In this document: piece by piece, positions 8,033 through 16,970 of the stretch
Position numbering within the stretch: the first letter of the stretch is position 1
Layout: every line of letters begins with the position of its first letter
DNA from: an uncultured Bacteroidales bacterium
GTDB lineage: Bacteria; Bacteroidota; Bacteroidia; Bacteroidales; UBA932
DNA length: 64,000 nt
NCBI GenBank assembly: GCA_944326265.1
Contig: CALVDE010000001.1
Span: forward strand, 1-64,000
Direction of reading: 5' to 3'
Made by a program: the position numbers and the translations under genes
The notes under the pieces: generated by a model
The model's input: only the letters and a program-made list of their open reading frames with translations
Databases searched by the model: none
Told to the model about the DNA's origin: nothing

Positions 8033-9181
8033 TCAGATCTTGATGAGCTCGTACTGGCGGGTGCCGATGCCGATGCGCTCGGCGTGCTCGAGACCGGACT
8101 GCCAGTTGGTGTCGGGGTGCAGGATGTGGAACTTGTCGTCGCCGCAGAGGTGCTCGTGGGGATGAGTCTTCTCCAGCTTGCTGCCGGGGAGGGCAGGGGC
8201 GGCCATCACCATGTCGGCACAGGCCTGGTCGAGGGCCACGGGGTCGAAGGAGGCGGCCATTCCGAGGTCGGGCACGATGGCGGCGTCGTTGTGGTTCCAG
8301 CAGTCGCACTCGGGGGATACGTTGACTATCAGGTTGACGTAGAAGCAGGGACGGCCGGCGATGATGGCCTTGGTATACTCGGCAATCTTGCCGTTGAGGG
8401 TCTCGGAGGTGTCCCAGTCCTTCAGCACTGCGGATTCATACTGGCAGAGGGCGACGCACTGGCCGCAGCCTACGCACTTGTCGTAGTCGATGACGGCGGC
8501 TGTATGCTTGCCGGCGTAGTTTGTGCCCTCTACTGTCTCAAGATGAATCGCGTCATGGGCGCAGTGCTTCACGCAGATACCGCAGCAGCGGCAGTTCTCA
8601 ACCTTGACCACGGGCTTCGACGAGGAGTGCAGCTCGAGCTTGCCGGCCACGCTGGCGCAGCCCATGCCCATGTTCTTGAGGGCTCCTCCGAATCCGGTCT
8701 GCTCGTGTCCCTTGAAGTGCGAGAGGGCGATGAGCACGTCGGAGTCCACGATGGCCGTGCCGATCTTGGCGGTCTTGCAGTAGGTGCCGCCCTCGATAGG
8801 AAGCTCGCGGCAGTCGGTGCCCTTGACACCGTCGGCGATGATCACGTCGCATCCGGCACTGAGGCGATTGAATCCGTTGCGGGACGCGCTCTCGAGGTGG
8901 TCCACCGCGTTGGAGCGTCCGCCGGAATAGAGGGTGTTGCAGTCAGTCAGATAGGGCTTGCCGCCGAGGGAGCGCACCAGGTCGGCCATGCCGGCGGCGT
9001 AGTTGGGTCTGAGGAAAGCCAGGTTGCCGGGCTCGCCGAAGTGCATTTTTATGGCAACGAACTTGTCCTTGAAGTCAATCTTCTCGATGCCGGCGGCCTT
9101 GGCCACGGCTTTCATCTTCTCCACCAGCGGAAGTCGGGTGGAGGTGTGCAGGTCTGTGAAATAAACTTTTGCTTTTTCCAT
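8033..9181 (-). CDS. DUF362 domain protein with two 4Fe-4S clusters
   Basis: A 382-residue cytoplasmic iron-sulphur protein. Residues 1-190 form a DUF362 domain (VAIKMHFGEPGNLAFLRP and KPYLTDCNTLYSGGRS are typical). Two ferredoxin motifs of the form CxxCxxCxxxC follow at residues 197-207 and 236-246, a fold typical of proteins carrying two [4Fe-4S] clusters. The family is common in anaerobes but its reaction is not established; electron transfer is an inference. No signal peptide is seen. It begins 22 bp after the antiporter stop and ends at a strong terminator, so it is probably the second gene of that operon. Confidence 0.9.
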   Translation of the reverse strand: MEKAKVYFTDLHTSTRLPLVEKMKAVAKAAGIEKIDFKDKFVAIKMHFGEPGNLAFLRPNYAAGMADLVRSLGGKPYLTDCNTLYSGGRSNAVDHLESASRNGFNRLSAGCDVIIADGVKGTDCRELPIEGGTYCKTAKIGTAIVDSDVLIALSHFKGHEQTGFGGALKNMGMGCASVAGKLELHSSSKPVVKVENCRCCGICVKHCAHDAIHLETVEGTNYAGKHTAAVIDYDKCVGCGQCVALCQYESAVLKDWDTSETLNGKIAEYTKAIIAGRPCFYVNLIVNVSPECDCWNHNDAAIVPDLGMAASFDPVALDQACADMVMAAPALPGSKLEKTHPHEHLCGDDKFHILHPDTNWQSGLEHAERIGIGTRQYELIKI

Positions 9182-9202
9182 AATGTAGTGTGTGTTGTCT
9201 GT

Positions 9203-10867
9203 CTATTTGCCTGAAATCTCTGCGGCGGTCTGCGGCACGGTCTGCAGGGACTCGCGACGGATCTTGTTGATGACCATCACGTCGTTCTTGTGTATGACGG
9301 TGTTGCCTCTGGGGATTATGGCCCTGTTGCCGCGCTTTATCAGCACTATCAGTTCATTGCTGTCGGGCGAGTACTGGAAGACCTTCTTGCCTATCCACTC
9401 GCTGCCTCTCTCGATGCGCCGCTCGGAGAGCTGCATGAGGTCCTCGTCCTCGAAGTCCCGGGCACTCATGATGACCTTGTCTCCCGGCAGTATCTTGGTC
9501 TTTCCGCTCGGGATGATGGCTTTCTCGTCCCTGAGTATCACGGCGATGAGAGTTTCCTGCGGGATGGGCAGGTCCTTGATGACCTTGCCGCACCAGGAGT
9601 CCTTCTCTCCGATGTTCAATTGCACGAAGCTCACGTCCATGTTGTCGGAGTAGTCGGTGAATGTCTTGAGGATGTCCTCCTCGCTCGAGGTCATCCTGAG
9701 CTTGCGGGCCACCAGAGGGATGAGCGAGCCCTGCAGGGATATGGACAGCAGGACTATCATCAGCACGATGTTGAAGAGGTCGTACTCGTTGCCGGTGAGC
9801 TGCCTGGAGGCCGGCAGGGCCATGATGGCGAATACCACCGATGCCGCGCCCCTGAGTCCCACGAATGAGACGAGCAGCTGCTGTCTCCATTTGCTCCGCA
9901 GCGGGGCCATGATGGCGAATACGGACAGGGGGCGGGCGATGAATGTCATGAACAGGGCAATCAGGATGGCCGGTATCGCGATGGCCGGCAGCTGTGACGG
10001 GAAGGAGAGCAGGCCCAGCAGGAAGAATATGATGATCTGCATCAGGCTGGTCAGTCCGTCGAAGAAGGGTACCAGGGTCTTCTTGCCACGGATGTTGGCG
10101 TTGCCCAGGACGATGCCGACGATGTAGGCGCTCAGGTAGCCGTTGCCTCCGATGAGGTTCGGAATCGCATACGAGAAGATGGCCACGGCCAACACGAAGA
10201 GGGTGTCAAAGCCGGATGTGGTGGCGCGGAAGTGCTTCATGAGCCATCTAGCAGCGACGGCTATGACAACTCCGATGGCCGCTCCGTAGACTATCTGGGC
10301 GAATACCATATATATTATGCGCCCGCCTGAGACGGTGCCTTCGATTACGGCCATCATGATGACGGTGAGCATATAGGAGCAGGGGTCGTTGCTACCGCTC
10401 TCGATCTCCAGGAGGGATGCGGTGTTGTATTTGAGGCCGAGCTTGCGCGAGCGCAGGATCGAGAATACGGAGGCCGCGTCTGTGGAGCTCAGAACCGCAC
10501 CGATGAGGAATCCGAGGGCGGTGGGGAGCTTGAGCACGTAGTGGCAGAAGAGACCGGTCAGGGCGGCGGTCATGGCTACACCCAGTGTCGAGAGTATTCC
10601 GGCCTTGACCACCACGGGCCTGGCCTCTTTCCATCTGGTGCCGAAGCCGCCGTAGAACATGATGAAGATCAGAGCTACGGTACAGATGCTTTCGGTGAAG
10701 CTGAAATTGTCGAACGGTATCTTGACTATTCCGTCGGATCCGAAGACCATGCCGAGCAGAATGAATGCCAGCAGCATGGGAATGCCTATCTTGTTTGAGA
10801 CATTGTTGAGCACCACGCACAGGACAATAACGATGGCGGCCACGAGCAGGAGCAATGTAAGGGTCAT
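9203..10867 (-). CDS. CPA1-family K+(Na+)/H+ antiporter with C-terminal TrkA_C domains (NhaP2/CvrA-like)
   Basis: Cation/proton antiporter of 554 residues. Residues 1-390 carry about 12 membrane helices, including the helices around GAVLSSTDAASVFSILRSR (the conserved Asp pair region of CPA1 exchangers) and SFVGLRGAASVVFAIMAL. The soluble tail holds two RCK_C/TrkA_C-like stretches (AVILRDEKAIIPSGKTKILPG; IVLIKRGNRAIIPRGNTV), as in NhaP2 (YcgO), a potassium-proton antiporter. A role in K+ or Na+ homeostasis is inferred. It heads an operon with the DUF362 gene. Confidence 0.9.
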   Translation of the reverse strand: MTLTLLLLVAAIVIVLCVVLNNVSNKIGIPMLLAFILLGMVFGSDGIVKIPFDNFSFTESICTVALIFIMFYGGFGTRWKEARPVVVKAGILSTLGVAMTAALTGLFCHYVLKLPTALGFLIGAVLSSTDAASVFSILRSRKLGLKYNTASLLEIESGSNDPCSYMLTVIMMAVIEGTVSGGRIIYMVFAQIVYGAAIGVVIAVAARWLMKHFRATTSGFDTLFVLAVAIFSYAIPNLIGGNGYLSAYIVGIVLGNANIRGKKTLVPFFDGLTSLMQIIIFFLLGLLSFPSQLPAIAIPAILIALFMTFIARPLSVFAIMAPLRSKWRQQLLVSFVGLRGAASVVFAIMALPASRQLTGNEYDLFNIVLMIVLLSISLQGSLIPLVARKLRMTSSEEDILKTFTDYSDNMDVSFVQLNIGEKDSWCGKVIKDLPIPQETLIAVILRDEKAIIPSGKTKILPGDKVIMSARDFEDEDLMQLSERRIERGSEWIGKKVFQYSPDSNELIVLIKRGNRAIIPRGNTVIHKNDVMVINKIRRESLQTVPQTAAEISGK

Positions 10868-10914
10868 AAGCTGGGATGTTGACGGTTAAAATGATACAAT
10901 TCGATGCTGGACTG

Positions 10915-10922
10915 CAAAGGTA
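10915..10922 (-). promoter_or_regulatory. -7 promoter box of the antiporter operon
   Basis: TACCTTTG on the minus strand matches TAnnTTTG, about 48 bp before the start codon. No clear -33 TTG is seen at the usual spacing, so the promoter may be weak or activator-dependent. Confidence 0.45.
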
Positions 10923-10937
10923 CGAAAAAATGAAGAA

Positions 10938-11792
10938 TCAGAGGGCTATTTTGTCCTGAATCGGGGCGAACCACGTGATCTGCCGCTTGGCGTATCTGCG
11001 GGTGTTGCGCTGCACCAGGGCCAGGGCCTCGTCCAGGGAGATCTTTCCGTCAAGATAGTCAAAGACTTCCCGGTAGCCTACGGTCCGCAGGGCGGGCATT
11101 TGCCGGTATTGCGTAAGTCCGCGCACCTCGTCCACCAGTCCGGCTTCAAACATGGCTTCGGCGCGGCGGTCTATGCGGCGGTAGAGCTCTTCGCGGGGAA
11201 GGGTGAGGCAGAGCCTCTGAATCTCGAACGGTCTGGCCTTGCGCGGGTTGGACTTGTATGAGGAGAATTTGCGTCCGGTAGAGAGGGTGACCTCCAGGGC
11301 CCGGACGACCCGCTGCCGGTTGGAAAGATCTATGGCCGCCCAGCTTTCGGGGTCAACCAGCCGAAGCTCTTCTGCCAATGCTCCGACTCCCTCCTTCAAT
11401 GCCCTTTCCGTCAGGAATCTGCGCAGCTCCTGATCAGCGGGAGGAAAGTCGTCCAGCCCATAGCAGAGCGCATCGGCGTAGAGTCCGGAGCCTCCGGCCA
11501 TCACCAGGATGTCATGCTCCTGGAAAAGCCGGGTCAGCAGCTCCATGGCCTCCACCTCATAGAGACCGGCTGAGTAGTAGTCCGATACGGAATGACTGAA
11601 GATGAAATAGTGCCGCACCTGCCGCAGCTGTTCCTCCGAGGGAGGGGCCGTGCCGATACGCATCTCCTTGAATATCTGGCGTGAATCGCATGATATCACG
11701 GGCGACGAGTACTTCAGGGCCAGCTGTATGGCGTAGTCGGTCTTGCCCGCTGCCGTAGGTCCGAGTACCTGTATCAGCTTCTTTCCGCTCAT
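10938..11792 (-). CDS. miaA: tRNA dimethylallyltransferase
   Basis: Transfers a dimethylallyl group to A37 of tRNAs that read UNN codons. The 284-residue protein has the P-loop GPTAAGKT at residues 11-18, the DSRQ motif at 36-39 that binds the substrate, the MAGGSGLYADALCYGL segment and the NRQRVVRALEV motif. It is slightly shorter than most family members (about 300). The C-terminal RNTRRYAKRQITWF motif is present, so the gene is complete. It lies 5 bp after the pRiA4b ORF-3-like gene, third in an operon led by the LuxC-like reductase. Confidence 0.96.
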   Translation of the reverse strand: MSGKKLIQVLGPTAAGKTDYAIQLALKYSSPVISCDSRQIFKEMRIGTAPPSEEQLRQVRHYFIFSHSVSDYYSAGLYEVEAMELLTRLFQEHDILVMAGGSGLYADALCYGLDDFPPADQELRRFLTERALKEGVGALAEELRLVDPESWAAIDLSNRQRVVRALEVTLSTGRKFSSYKSNPRKARPFEIQRLCLTLPREELYRRIDRRAEAMFEAGLVDEVRGLTQYRQMPALRTVGYREVFDYLDGKISLDEALALVQRNTRRYAKRQITWFAPIQDKIAL

Positions 11793-11797
11793 GGCGG

Positions 11798-12304
11798 TTA
11801 TAAGTTTTCCTCGCCCTCGGGCAGCTCGTCTTCTTCAAAGGAGTCCTCCTCGTCTGGCGCGGCGGCCTGTGACGCACGTCTGTCCGAGAACTCCTCGTAG
11901 TCCTCGTATGCGGCCGAGAACTGGTCGGGATTGCGGCCTTTCTCCGCCACCAGCACCGGGTAGGAGAGACGGCGGTTGGGCTCCTGCTCGCCTTCAAGGC
12001 GCAGCTCGATGCAGAGGCTCAGGGTAAGATTGTAGACGTAGCGGAGGACGGTCTCCTCGTGAGAGACAGTGTTGTCTATGGTTATGCGGTCCATGGATCC
12101 GTCTCCGAAGTCGAACAGTCCGATCCTTCTGGAAAGCTTGCCGGCTGCGGAGAGAGTCTCGAACACCGTCATCTGGTCAGGCGAGAAGCCCAGCTCCCGG
12201 TCTATGTATTCACGGAGCTTGTATAGGCTCATGCCGGAATCCACGTCGTATTCCCGCATGAATATCTTATTGCCTGGGATGGTTGCTTTGTATCTTAGTA
12301 TCAT
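11798..12304 (-). CDS. pRiA4b ORF-3-like protein (IS1096 passenger/TnpR-like family)
   Basis: A 168-residue soluble acidic protein. The first 130 residues resemble the pRiA4b ORF-3-like fold (PF07929): MILRYKATIPGNKIFMREYD and LYKLREYIDRELGFSPDQM, although here as a short chromosomal version. The last 40 residues are a very acidic low-complexity tail rich in Glu and Asp. Function is unknown. Despite the family nickname there is no transposase nearby and the gene seems to be a resident of the luxC-like/miaA operon. Family assignment is moderate. Confidence 0.65.
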   Translation of the reverse strand: MILRYKATIPGNKIFMREYDVDSGMSLYKLREYIDRELGFSPDQMTVFETLSAAGKLSRRIGLFDFGDGSMDRITIDNTVSHEETVLRYVYNLTLSLCIELRLEGEQEPNRRLSYPVLVAEKGRNPDQFSAAYEDYEEFSDRRASQAAAPDEEDSFEEDELPEGEENL

Positions 12305-12314
12305 GGCATTGAAG

Positions 12315-13343
12315 TTAAAGTCGTGTCAGCATGTCCAGAGCATCCGCACCGTCGGGCCAGTCCTTGGGAGAGGGGCTCTGAGCCGAACCAAAGTTACGGA
12401 TAATTTTTTGAATTCTGTTCACATTGGCTTCTATAAATTTTTCCACTTCATTTTCAGAACGGTATTCCACGTACCATACTTCGCCCGTGTGCAGGCTCAT
12501 GTCCAGCGGCCTGCAGAGACTGATGTCTTCAGGCGCTCCGGGAATCAGTGGCCTGAGGTTTCGGAAAATGACGGAGCCGCTGTCCAGGAATTCCTCCCCC
12601 GAGAGAGTCAGTACAGCCCTGTTCTTGCGGTGGTTGTCCTGACCGAGCCGTCCCCAGTGTCCCCGGGCGAATGCTTCGGCGGCGGTCATTGTCCCGGAAA
12701 GGTCATGTCCCTGCGGCACCAGCAGGCATGTCACGCTGCGGCAGCCAAGGCCGTAGTACAGCAGCATATCCTCTGCAAGAGCTTCGAGGGCAGATCTGTT
12801 CTCGCTCCCGGTGAGCACGGCCATGCTGAACCGCGAGGACCTGATGATTTTGGGGATGTCAGGAAAATGTGTTTCAAAATACGCAGCCGCAGCATCACCG
12901 CCCATTGTCAGCAGGGCATCCGCCCTCCAGCCGTCGGCCGAGGAACAGAACTCCACTCCTGGGAAAAGTACCGGAAGCAGATGCCTGTCTTTTGAGGACA
13001 GCTTGACCAAGGGCCGCCAACCGGCAGCCAGGACTGTCAGGATATCGTGGAACGCCACTGCCGGGATGTTGCCGGCCGCGACCACTCCGCAGACCTTTCC
13101 CGATGCTGCGGGCCCCGGTTCAGGGTATTGTTCCAGCCAGTTCCTCAGCACCTCCTCCCTCAGCATCCCCTCAGCCAGGGCTCCGAGGGCACGGCGCTGC
13201 ATCCACGGCGTGAAGAACACATTGTCCCGCGCCGACATTTCCACCGCCGCATCCAGCTCCGGCCATTTCCCCGCTCCTGCCAGCCACTCTTCAATCCTCT
13301 TTCCCAGAGCCGCGTGTCTTTCTGTAAATTCAATCCTGCGCAT
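12315..13343 (-). CDS. LuxC-like acyl-CoA reductase family protein
   Basis: A 342-residue protein related to the acyl-CoA reductase LuxC (PF05893), a branch of the aldehyde dehydrogenase superfamily. Visible features are GVVAAGNIPAVAFHDIL (cofactor-binding region), the segment LLTMGGDAAAAYF, and the candidate catalytic cysteine Cys201 in YYGLGCRSVTCLLVP. LuxC reduces acyl groups to aldehydes with NADPH; that reaction is assumed by homology, and the physiological substrate in Bacteroidales is not known. It starts just downstream of a -7 box and leads an operon with the pRiA4b ORF-3-like gene and miaA. Confidence 0.82.
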   Translation of the reverse strand: MRRIEFTERHAALGKRIEEWLAGAGKWPELDAAVEMSARDNVFFTPWMQRRALGALAEGMLREEVLRNWLEQYPEPGPAASGKVCGVVAAGNIPAVAFHDILTVLAAGWRPLVKLSSKDRHLLPVLFPGVEFCSSADGWRADALLTMGGDAAAAYFETHFPDIPKIIRSSRFSMAVLTGSENRSALEALAEDMLLYYGLGCRSVTCLLVPQGHDLSGTMTAAEAFARGHWGRLGQDNHRKNRAVLTLSGEEFLDSGSVIFRNLRPLIPGAPEDISLCRPLDMSLHTGEVWYVEYRSENEVEKFIEANVNRIQKIIRNFGSAQSPSPKDWPDGADALDMLTRL

Positions 13344-13363
13344 ACCTGATTGTCAAAAACGTA

Positions 13364-13371
13364 CAAATATA
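13364..13371 (-). promoter_or_regulatory. -7 promoter box of the LuxC-like/miaA operon
   Basis: TATATTTG on the minus strand, 20 bp before the start codon at 13343. It stands back to back with the promoter of the restriction-modification operon 33 bp to the right. Confidence 0.55.
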
Positions 13372-13403
13372 ATCAGCCCCGGGAAATAAAGTGAAAATTT
13401 CAT

Positions 13404-13411
13404 TATCTTTG
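13404..13411 (+). promoter_or_regulatory. -7 promoter box of the restriction-modification operon
   Basis: TATCTTTG, only 5 bp before the ATG at 13417. In this phylum transcription starts a few bases after the box, so the restriction gene mRNA would have almost no 5' leader. Confidence 0.55.
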
Positions 13412-13416
13412 CCCCT

Positions 13417-14490
13417 ATGAATATACAGGACGCACATACACTTCCAGGTCTTTTCGGGCAGAAGCATTCCAGCAGGGATTATGCTCAGGAAAAATTCTGG
13501 GGGAAAAATCAATTCAACAGCTCTTTCCCTGCCTCGCTTGTCGCTTATATGTCTTATAGAGGGGTCAGGCCGGTCTATCTGTGCGTTGATAAAGACAATA
13601 ATCTGCGGCATTCCTATATAAGCGGAACAGAACTGTTCGGAATAGATCCGCTGGATGATAATCTGTATTACAATTTCGAGACTAACTATGTGCCGTATGA
13701 GAAATACTATGTGGGCAAACGCGAGCATATAGACCTGGTACTGGCTCACTATGACACTGGACAGCCTATTAAAGGGCTGGAAATAAAATTGACGGCACTG
13801 CCTGACAACACTACAAATATGATGGACGAGAATCATTATAGTTGTGAAATAGTGGTACGTCCCAGTACTATTTGTTATATGGTGTGCAGCATCTGCAAAA
13901 ATTATGATACGGCGGAAGGAAAGTCGAGACTGAAAGATTTACTGGGTGATTTTCCAAAAATAAGGCATTGGGATGTTGCGGATGAGGTGATTCCGTTCTA
14001 CCCCGAGATTTTGGCGGCAATAGAGAACATTGCCAAAGATATGCATGGTCTTCAGGAGCCTTTGATGATTCAGCCTGTATGGAAAACAAACGGCAGAAAG
14101 CCGCAGCTCGCGGATAATTGCCTGGATGTTTTTGTCTGGTCAAATCTTGCGGCCATTCACATGTGCACTCAGAATGAAAGGAAAATAAACAAAATCGCCA
14201 GGCACAACAGAAGCATCATCTGGATATACAAGATGCTGTTTGATTTTTACGTCTATGGGCATTTTGATTACGACAATACCATTAACGATTTATCATACGG
14301 AACAAAGAACGATAAGGCATTTGCCATAAGCGGACAAGTGTCATACCCTCTTCTGCATAGCCCGGAGCTTACGAAGCCACGTATAAGAAAAGATGAACTC
14401 AAAAATATAATTTTGGGCGGCGGACAAAATATGCTTAGTCCGGAACGGCGTTTTGATGCAATAATCGTCAATTCACCAGAGTTGTTTTAG
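13417..14490 (+). CDS. type II restriction endonuclease, HindVP/HgiDI-like
   Basis: A 357-residue protein next to a DNA cytosine methyltransferase. The N-terminus (PGLFGQKHSSRDY, then FWGKNQFNSSFPASLVAYM) and the segment KGLEIKLTALPDNTT resemble the HindVP endonuclease family (PF09519), whose known members recognise GRCGYC. Asp106, Glu122 and Lys124 form a plausible PD-(D/E)xK active site (IDLVLA then EIK). The base composition is visibly more AT-rich than both flanks, pointing to recent transfer. The gene ends 2 bp before the methyltransferase ATG. The recognition sequence is inferred from family resemblance only. Confidence 0.8.
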   Translation: MNIQDAHTLPGLFGQKHSSRDYAQEKFWGKNQFNSSFPASLVAYMSYRGVRPVYLCVDKDNNLRHSYISGTELFGIDPLDDNLYYNFETNYVPYEKYYVGKREHIDLVLAHYDTGQPIKGLEIKLTALPDNTTNMMDENHYSCEIVVRPSTICYMVCSICKNYDTAEGKSRLKDLLGDFPKIRHWDVADEVIPFYPEILAAIENIAKDMHGLQEPLMIQPVWKTNGRKPQLADNCLDVFVWSNLAAIHMCTQNERKINKIARHNRSIIWIYKMLFDFYVYGHFDYDNTINDLSYGTKNDKAFAISGQVSYPLLHSPELTKPRIRKDELKNIILGGGQNMLSPERRFDAIIVNSPELF

Positions 14491-14492
14491 GT

Positions 14493-15389
14493 ATGCGCAC
14501 AGTTGATCTATTTTGCGGCTGCGGAGGATTGAGTCTTGGCTTTTCCAAGGCGGGTTTCAATGTTGTGGCCGCATACGATAACTGGAGAGCTGCGCTCAAG
14601 ACCTACGGACTGAACTTCAAGCATAAAGCAGAAATGCTTGATCTGAAGGATGTCGCTTTAAGTGTAGACACGATAAGTAAAGATAATCCTGATATCATTA
14701 TCGGAGGGCCTCCGTGTCAGGATTTTTCATCAGCGGGAAAACGGGACGAAAATAACGGACGCGGAGATCTTACTGTGTGTTTTGCGGAAATTGTCAGCCG
14801 CATACGTCCCGAATGGTTTGTTATGGAAAATGTTGAGCGCATCGTGAAGACAGAAAAACTTCAGACGGCAAAAGACATATTCCGGAATGCCGGATATGGA
14901 ATGAGTCAGGCGGTACTTGATGCCAGTCTCTGTGGTGTTCCTCAGAAACGGAAAAGATTTATTCTCATAGGGGCACAAGGGAAGAACGATGGGTTTATGG
15001 AACCCGTTCTCAAGAAAAATTTGGCGGACCGTCCTATGACAGTGGCAGATTATTTGGGAGACAGTTTGGGATTGGAATTTTATTACCGGCATCCCCGCAG
15101 TTATGCAAGAAGAGGCATTTTCAGTATTTATGAACCTAGTCCTACGATACGGGGGGTAAACCGTCCTATTCCGAAAGGGTATGTGATAAAGCACAATGAT
15201 CCAATAAAATCAATAGAAGGAGTGCGTCCGTTGACTACAATAGAAAGAAGCTACATCCAGACTTTTCCCAAGACATTCAGGTTCTATGGCAACAAGACAG
15301 AGCTGGAGCAGATGATAGGCAATGCTGTTCCGGTTAATCTGGGATATTATGTTGCAAATGCTATAAAAGAATATCTGAATGCAGAATAA
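14493..15389 (+). CDS. DNA (cytosine-5-)-methyltransferase of the type II RM system
   Basis: Modification enzyme protecting the host from the adjacent endonuclease. The 298-residue protein has all key C5-methyltransferase motifs: motif I DLFCGCGG (residues 5-12), motif IV GGPPCQDFSS with catalytic Cys75, motif VI MENVER (Glu112), motif VIII QKRKRFILIG, a short target-recognition region and motifs IX-X ending IGNAVPVNLGYYVANAI. It is at the compact end of the family. It is cotranscribed behind the endonuclease gene, and no control (C) protein or Vsr gene is visible. Like its partner it is AT-richer than the neighbourhood. Confidence 0.95.
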   Translation: MRTVDLFCGCGGLSLGFSKAGFNVVAAYDNWRAALKTYGLNFKHKAEMLDLKDVALSVDTISKDNPDIIIGGPPCQDFSSAGKRDENNGRGDLTVCFAEIVSRIRPEWFVMENVERIVKTEKLQTAKDIFRNAGYGMSQAVLDASLCGVPQKRKRFILIGAQGKNDGFMEPVLKKNLADRPMTVADYLGDSLGLEFYYRHPRSYARRGIFSIYEPSPTIRGVNRPIPKGYVIKHNDPIKSIEGVRPLTTIERSYIQTFPKTFRFYGNKTELEQMIGNAVPVNLGYYVANAIKEYLNAE

Positions 15390-15422
15390 CAAGAAAATTT
15401 CTTAACTTAGGGGCTTAAACGG

Positions 15423-16040
15423 ATGGATATGGAAATTCAGGAGAGAAACGACACTTTCAAGAGCCTGGAGGCCCCGTCGGAGGGGCTGTATAAGGAGAAA
15501 GGCAGCAAGTTTCTCGCTTTTGCATATCCGGTGACATCGGAAGAAGAGGTAAAGCGGCATCTTGAGCGTATAAGGAAGGAATATTACGATGCGCGGCATC
15601 ACTGCTATGCGTACAGGCTCGGGCTGGAGGGCAGTGTCTGGAGGATGAACGATGACGGAGAGCCTTCGTCCACTGCCGGCAGGCCGATTCTGGGGCAGAT
15701 ACAGTCGGCGGGGCTGAGCGACATACTGATAGTGGTCGTCCGCTATTTCGGAGGCATAAAGCTCGGTGTTCCCGGGCTGATCAATGCCTATCGGAGCGCG
15801 GCTGCCGATGCGGTGTCCAACGGAAGGATTGTGGAGAAAACAGCGGCGGAGACTTTTGCCGTCACGTTCGACTACACCGGTATGGACCGGGTGATGAGGG
15901 TTATGAAAGACATGGGCCTCTCGCCTCTGAGATTTGATACGGACAATGTATGCCGCCTGGAGATGAGTGTGAGGCTCCGTGATACGGACCGGTTCATCCA
16001 GCGCATGACCGAGGCCGAGGCTAAAGTGGAACACATATAA
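15423..16040 (+). CDS. YigZ/IMPACT family protein
   Basis: A 205-residue protein of the UPF0029/Impact family. The Impact domain is clear: SKFLAFAYPVTSEEEVKRHL, HHCYAYRLG, then DDGEPSSTAGRPILGQIQ and VVRYFGGIKLGVPGLINAY, followed by a C-terminal DUF1949-like domain. YigZ is linked to translation control or to peptidase activity in different reports, so its role is unsettled. It lies 12 bp upstream of pyrB and probably shares its transcript. Start at 15423 gives a normal length; a second ATG at 15429 is possible. Confidence 0.93.
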   Translation: MDMEIQERNDTFKSLEAPSEGLYKEKGSKFLAFAYPVTSEEEVKRHLERIRKEYYDARHHCYAYRLGLEGSVWRMNDDGEPSSTAGRPILGQIQSAGLSDILIVVVRYFGGIKLGVPGLINAYRSAAADAVSNGRIVEKTAAETFAVTFDYTGMDRVMRVMKDMGLSPLRFDTDNVCRLEMSVRLRDTDRFIQRMTEAEAKVEHI

Positions 16041-16052
16041 TATAAATGATAT

Positions 16053-16958
16053 ATGCCTAAAAGTTTAATTTCAATTCAGGACTTCACCAAGGAGGAGATA
16101 CTGCATGTCCTCGACGTGGCGGAGGAGATGGAGCACAACAAGTCTCAGACGTTCCTGAGCGACAAGGTGGTGGCATGCATATTCTTCGAGCCTTCCACCA
16201 GGACGCGCCTGAGTTTCGAGACAGCCGCCAACAGGCTGGGGGCAAGGGTTATCGGTTTCTCGGACGCGGCCAATACCAGCATCCGCAAGGGCGAGAGTCT
16301 GAAGGATACCATAAAGATGGTATCGAACTACGTGGACCTTATCGTGATGAGGCATCCTCTCGAAGGCAGTGCCCGCTATGCTTCTGAAGTGGCCTCGGTG
16401 CCGGTAATCAATGCCGGTGACGGAGCCAACCAGCATCCGACCCAGACCCTGCTTGACCTCTACACCATCAGGCAGACCCAGGGCCGTCTGGACCACATCA
16501 ACATCAACATGGTGGGGGACCTGAAATACGGCAGGACCGTCCATTCGCTGCTGCAGGCCATGAGCCATTTTTCTCCGGAGTTCGAGTTCACCGCCCCCGA
16601 CGAGCTGAAACTGCCGCAGGAGTACCGCGACTTCATGGACAGCAAGGGCATTCCCTACAAGGAGACCTCGGATCTGCGTGAGTATCTTGATGCTACGGAT
16701 ATTCTGTACATGACCAGGATTCAGCAGGAGCGCTTCACCGATCCGGTGGAGTACGAGAAGGTCAAGAATGTGTACAGTCTCAATGCATCCATGCTTCAGG
16801 GGGTGCGCCCGAACATGAAGATTCTGCATCCTCTGCCCCGTCTGCAGGAAATATCCACGGACGTGGACGACACTCCGTTCGCATGGTATTTCAAACAGGC
16901 CGAGAACGGAATGTACGTGCGTATGGCCATAATATCATACTTACTGGGTAAAAGATAG
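16053..16958 (+). CDS. pyrB: aspartate carbamoyltransferase, catalytic chain
   Basis: Catalyses the committed step of pyrimidine synthesis, carbamoyl phosphate plus aspartate to carbamoylaspartate. The 301-residue protein carries the carbamoyl-phosphate loop STRTRLSFE at residues 48-56, the [12 protein letters not shown] motif, the flexible loop MTRIQQERF and the HPLPR motif near residue 260. It is followed 12 bp later by the regulatory chain gene, so the enzyme is probably the E. coli-like dodecamer with allosteric control by nucleotides. Confidence 0.98.
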   Translation: MPKSLISIQDFTKEEILHVLDVAEEMEHNKSQTFLSDKVVACIFFEPSTRTRLSFETAANRLGARVIGFSDAANTSIRKGESLKDTIKMVSNYVDLIVMRHPLEGSARYASEVASVPVINAGDGANQHPTQTLLDLYTIRQTQGRLDHININMVGDLKYGRTVHSLLQAMSHFSPEFEFTAPDELKLPQEYRDFMDSKGIPYKETSDLREYLDATDILYMTRIQQERFTDPVEYEKVKNVYSLNASMLQGVRPNMKILHPLPRLQEISTDVDDTPFAWYFKQAENGMYVRMAIISYLLGKR

Positions 16959-16970
16959 GAGACAAGCCTT

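Noticed and set aside
8015-9214. 399-codon plus-strand open frame opposite the DUF362 gene
   Set aside because: Val/Gly/His-rich antisense frame; the minus-strand gene has intact Fe-S motifs.
11798-12304. Mobile element suggested by the IS1096 passenger-type family name
   Set aside because: No transposase or terminal repeats are nearby and the gene is embedded in a compact housekeeping operon.
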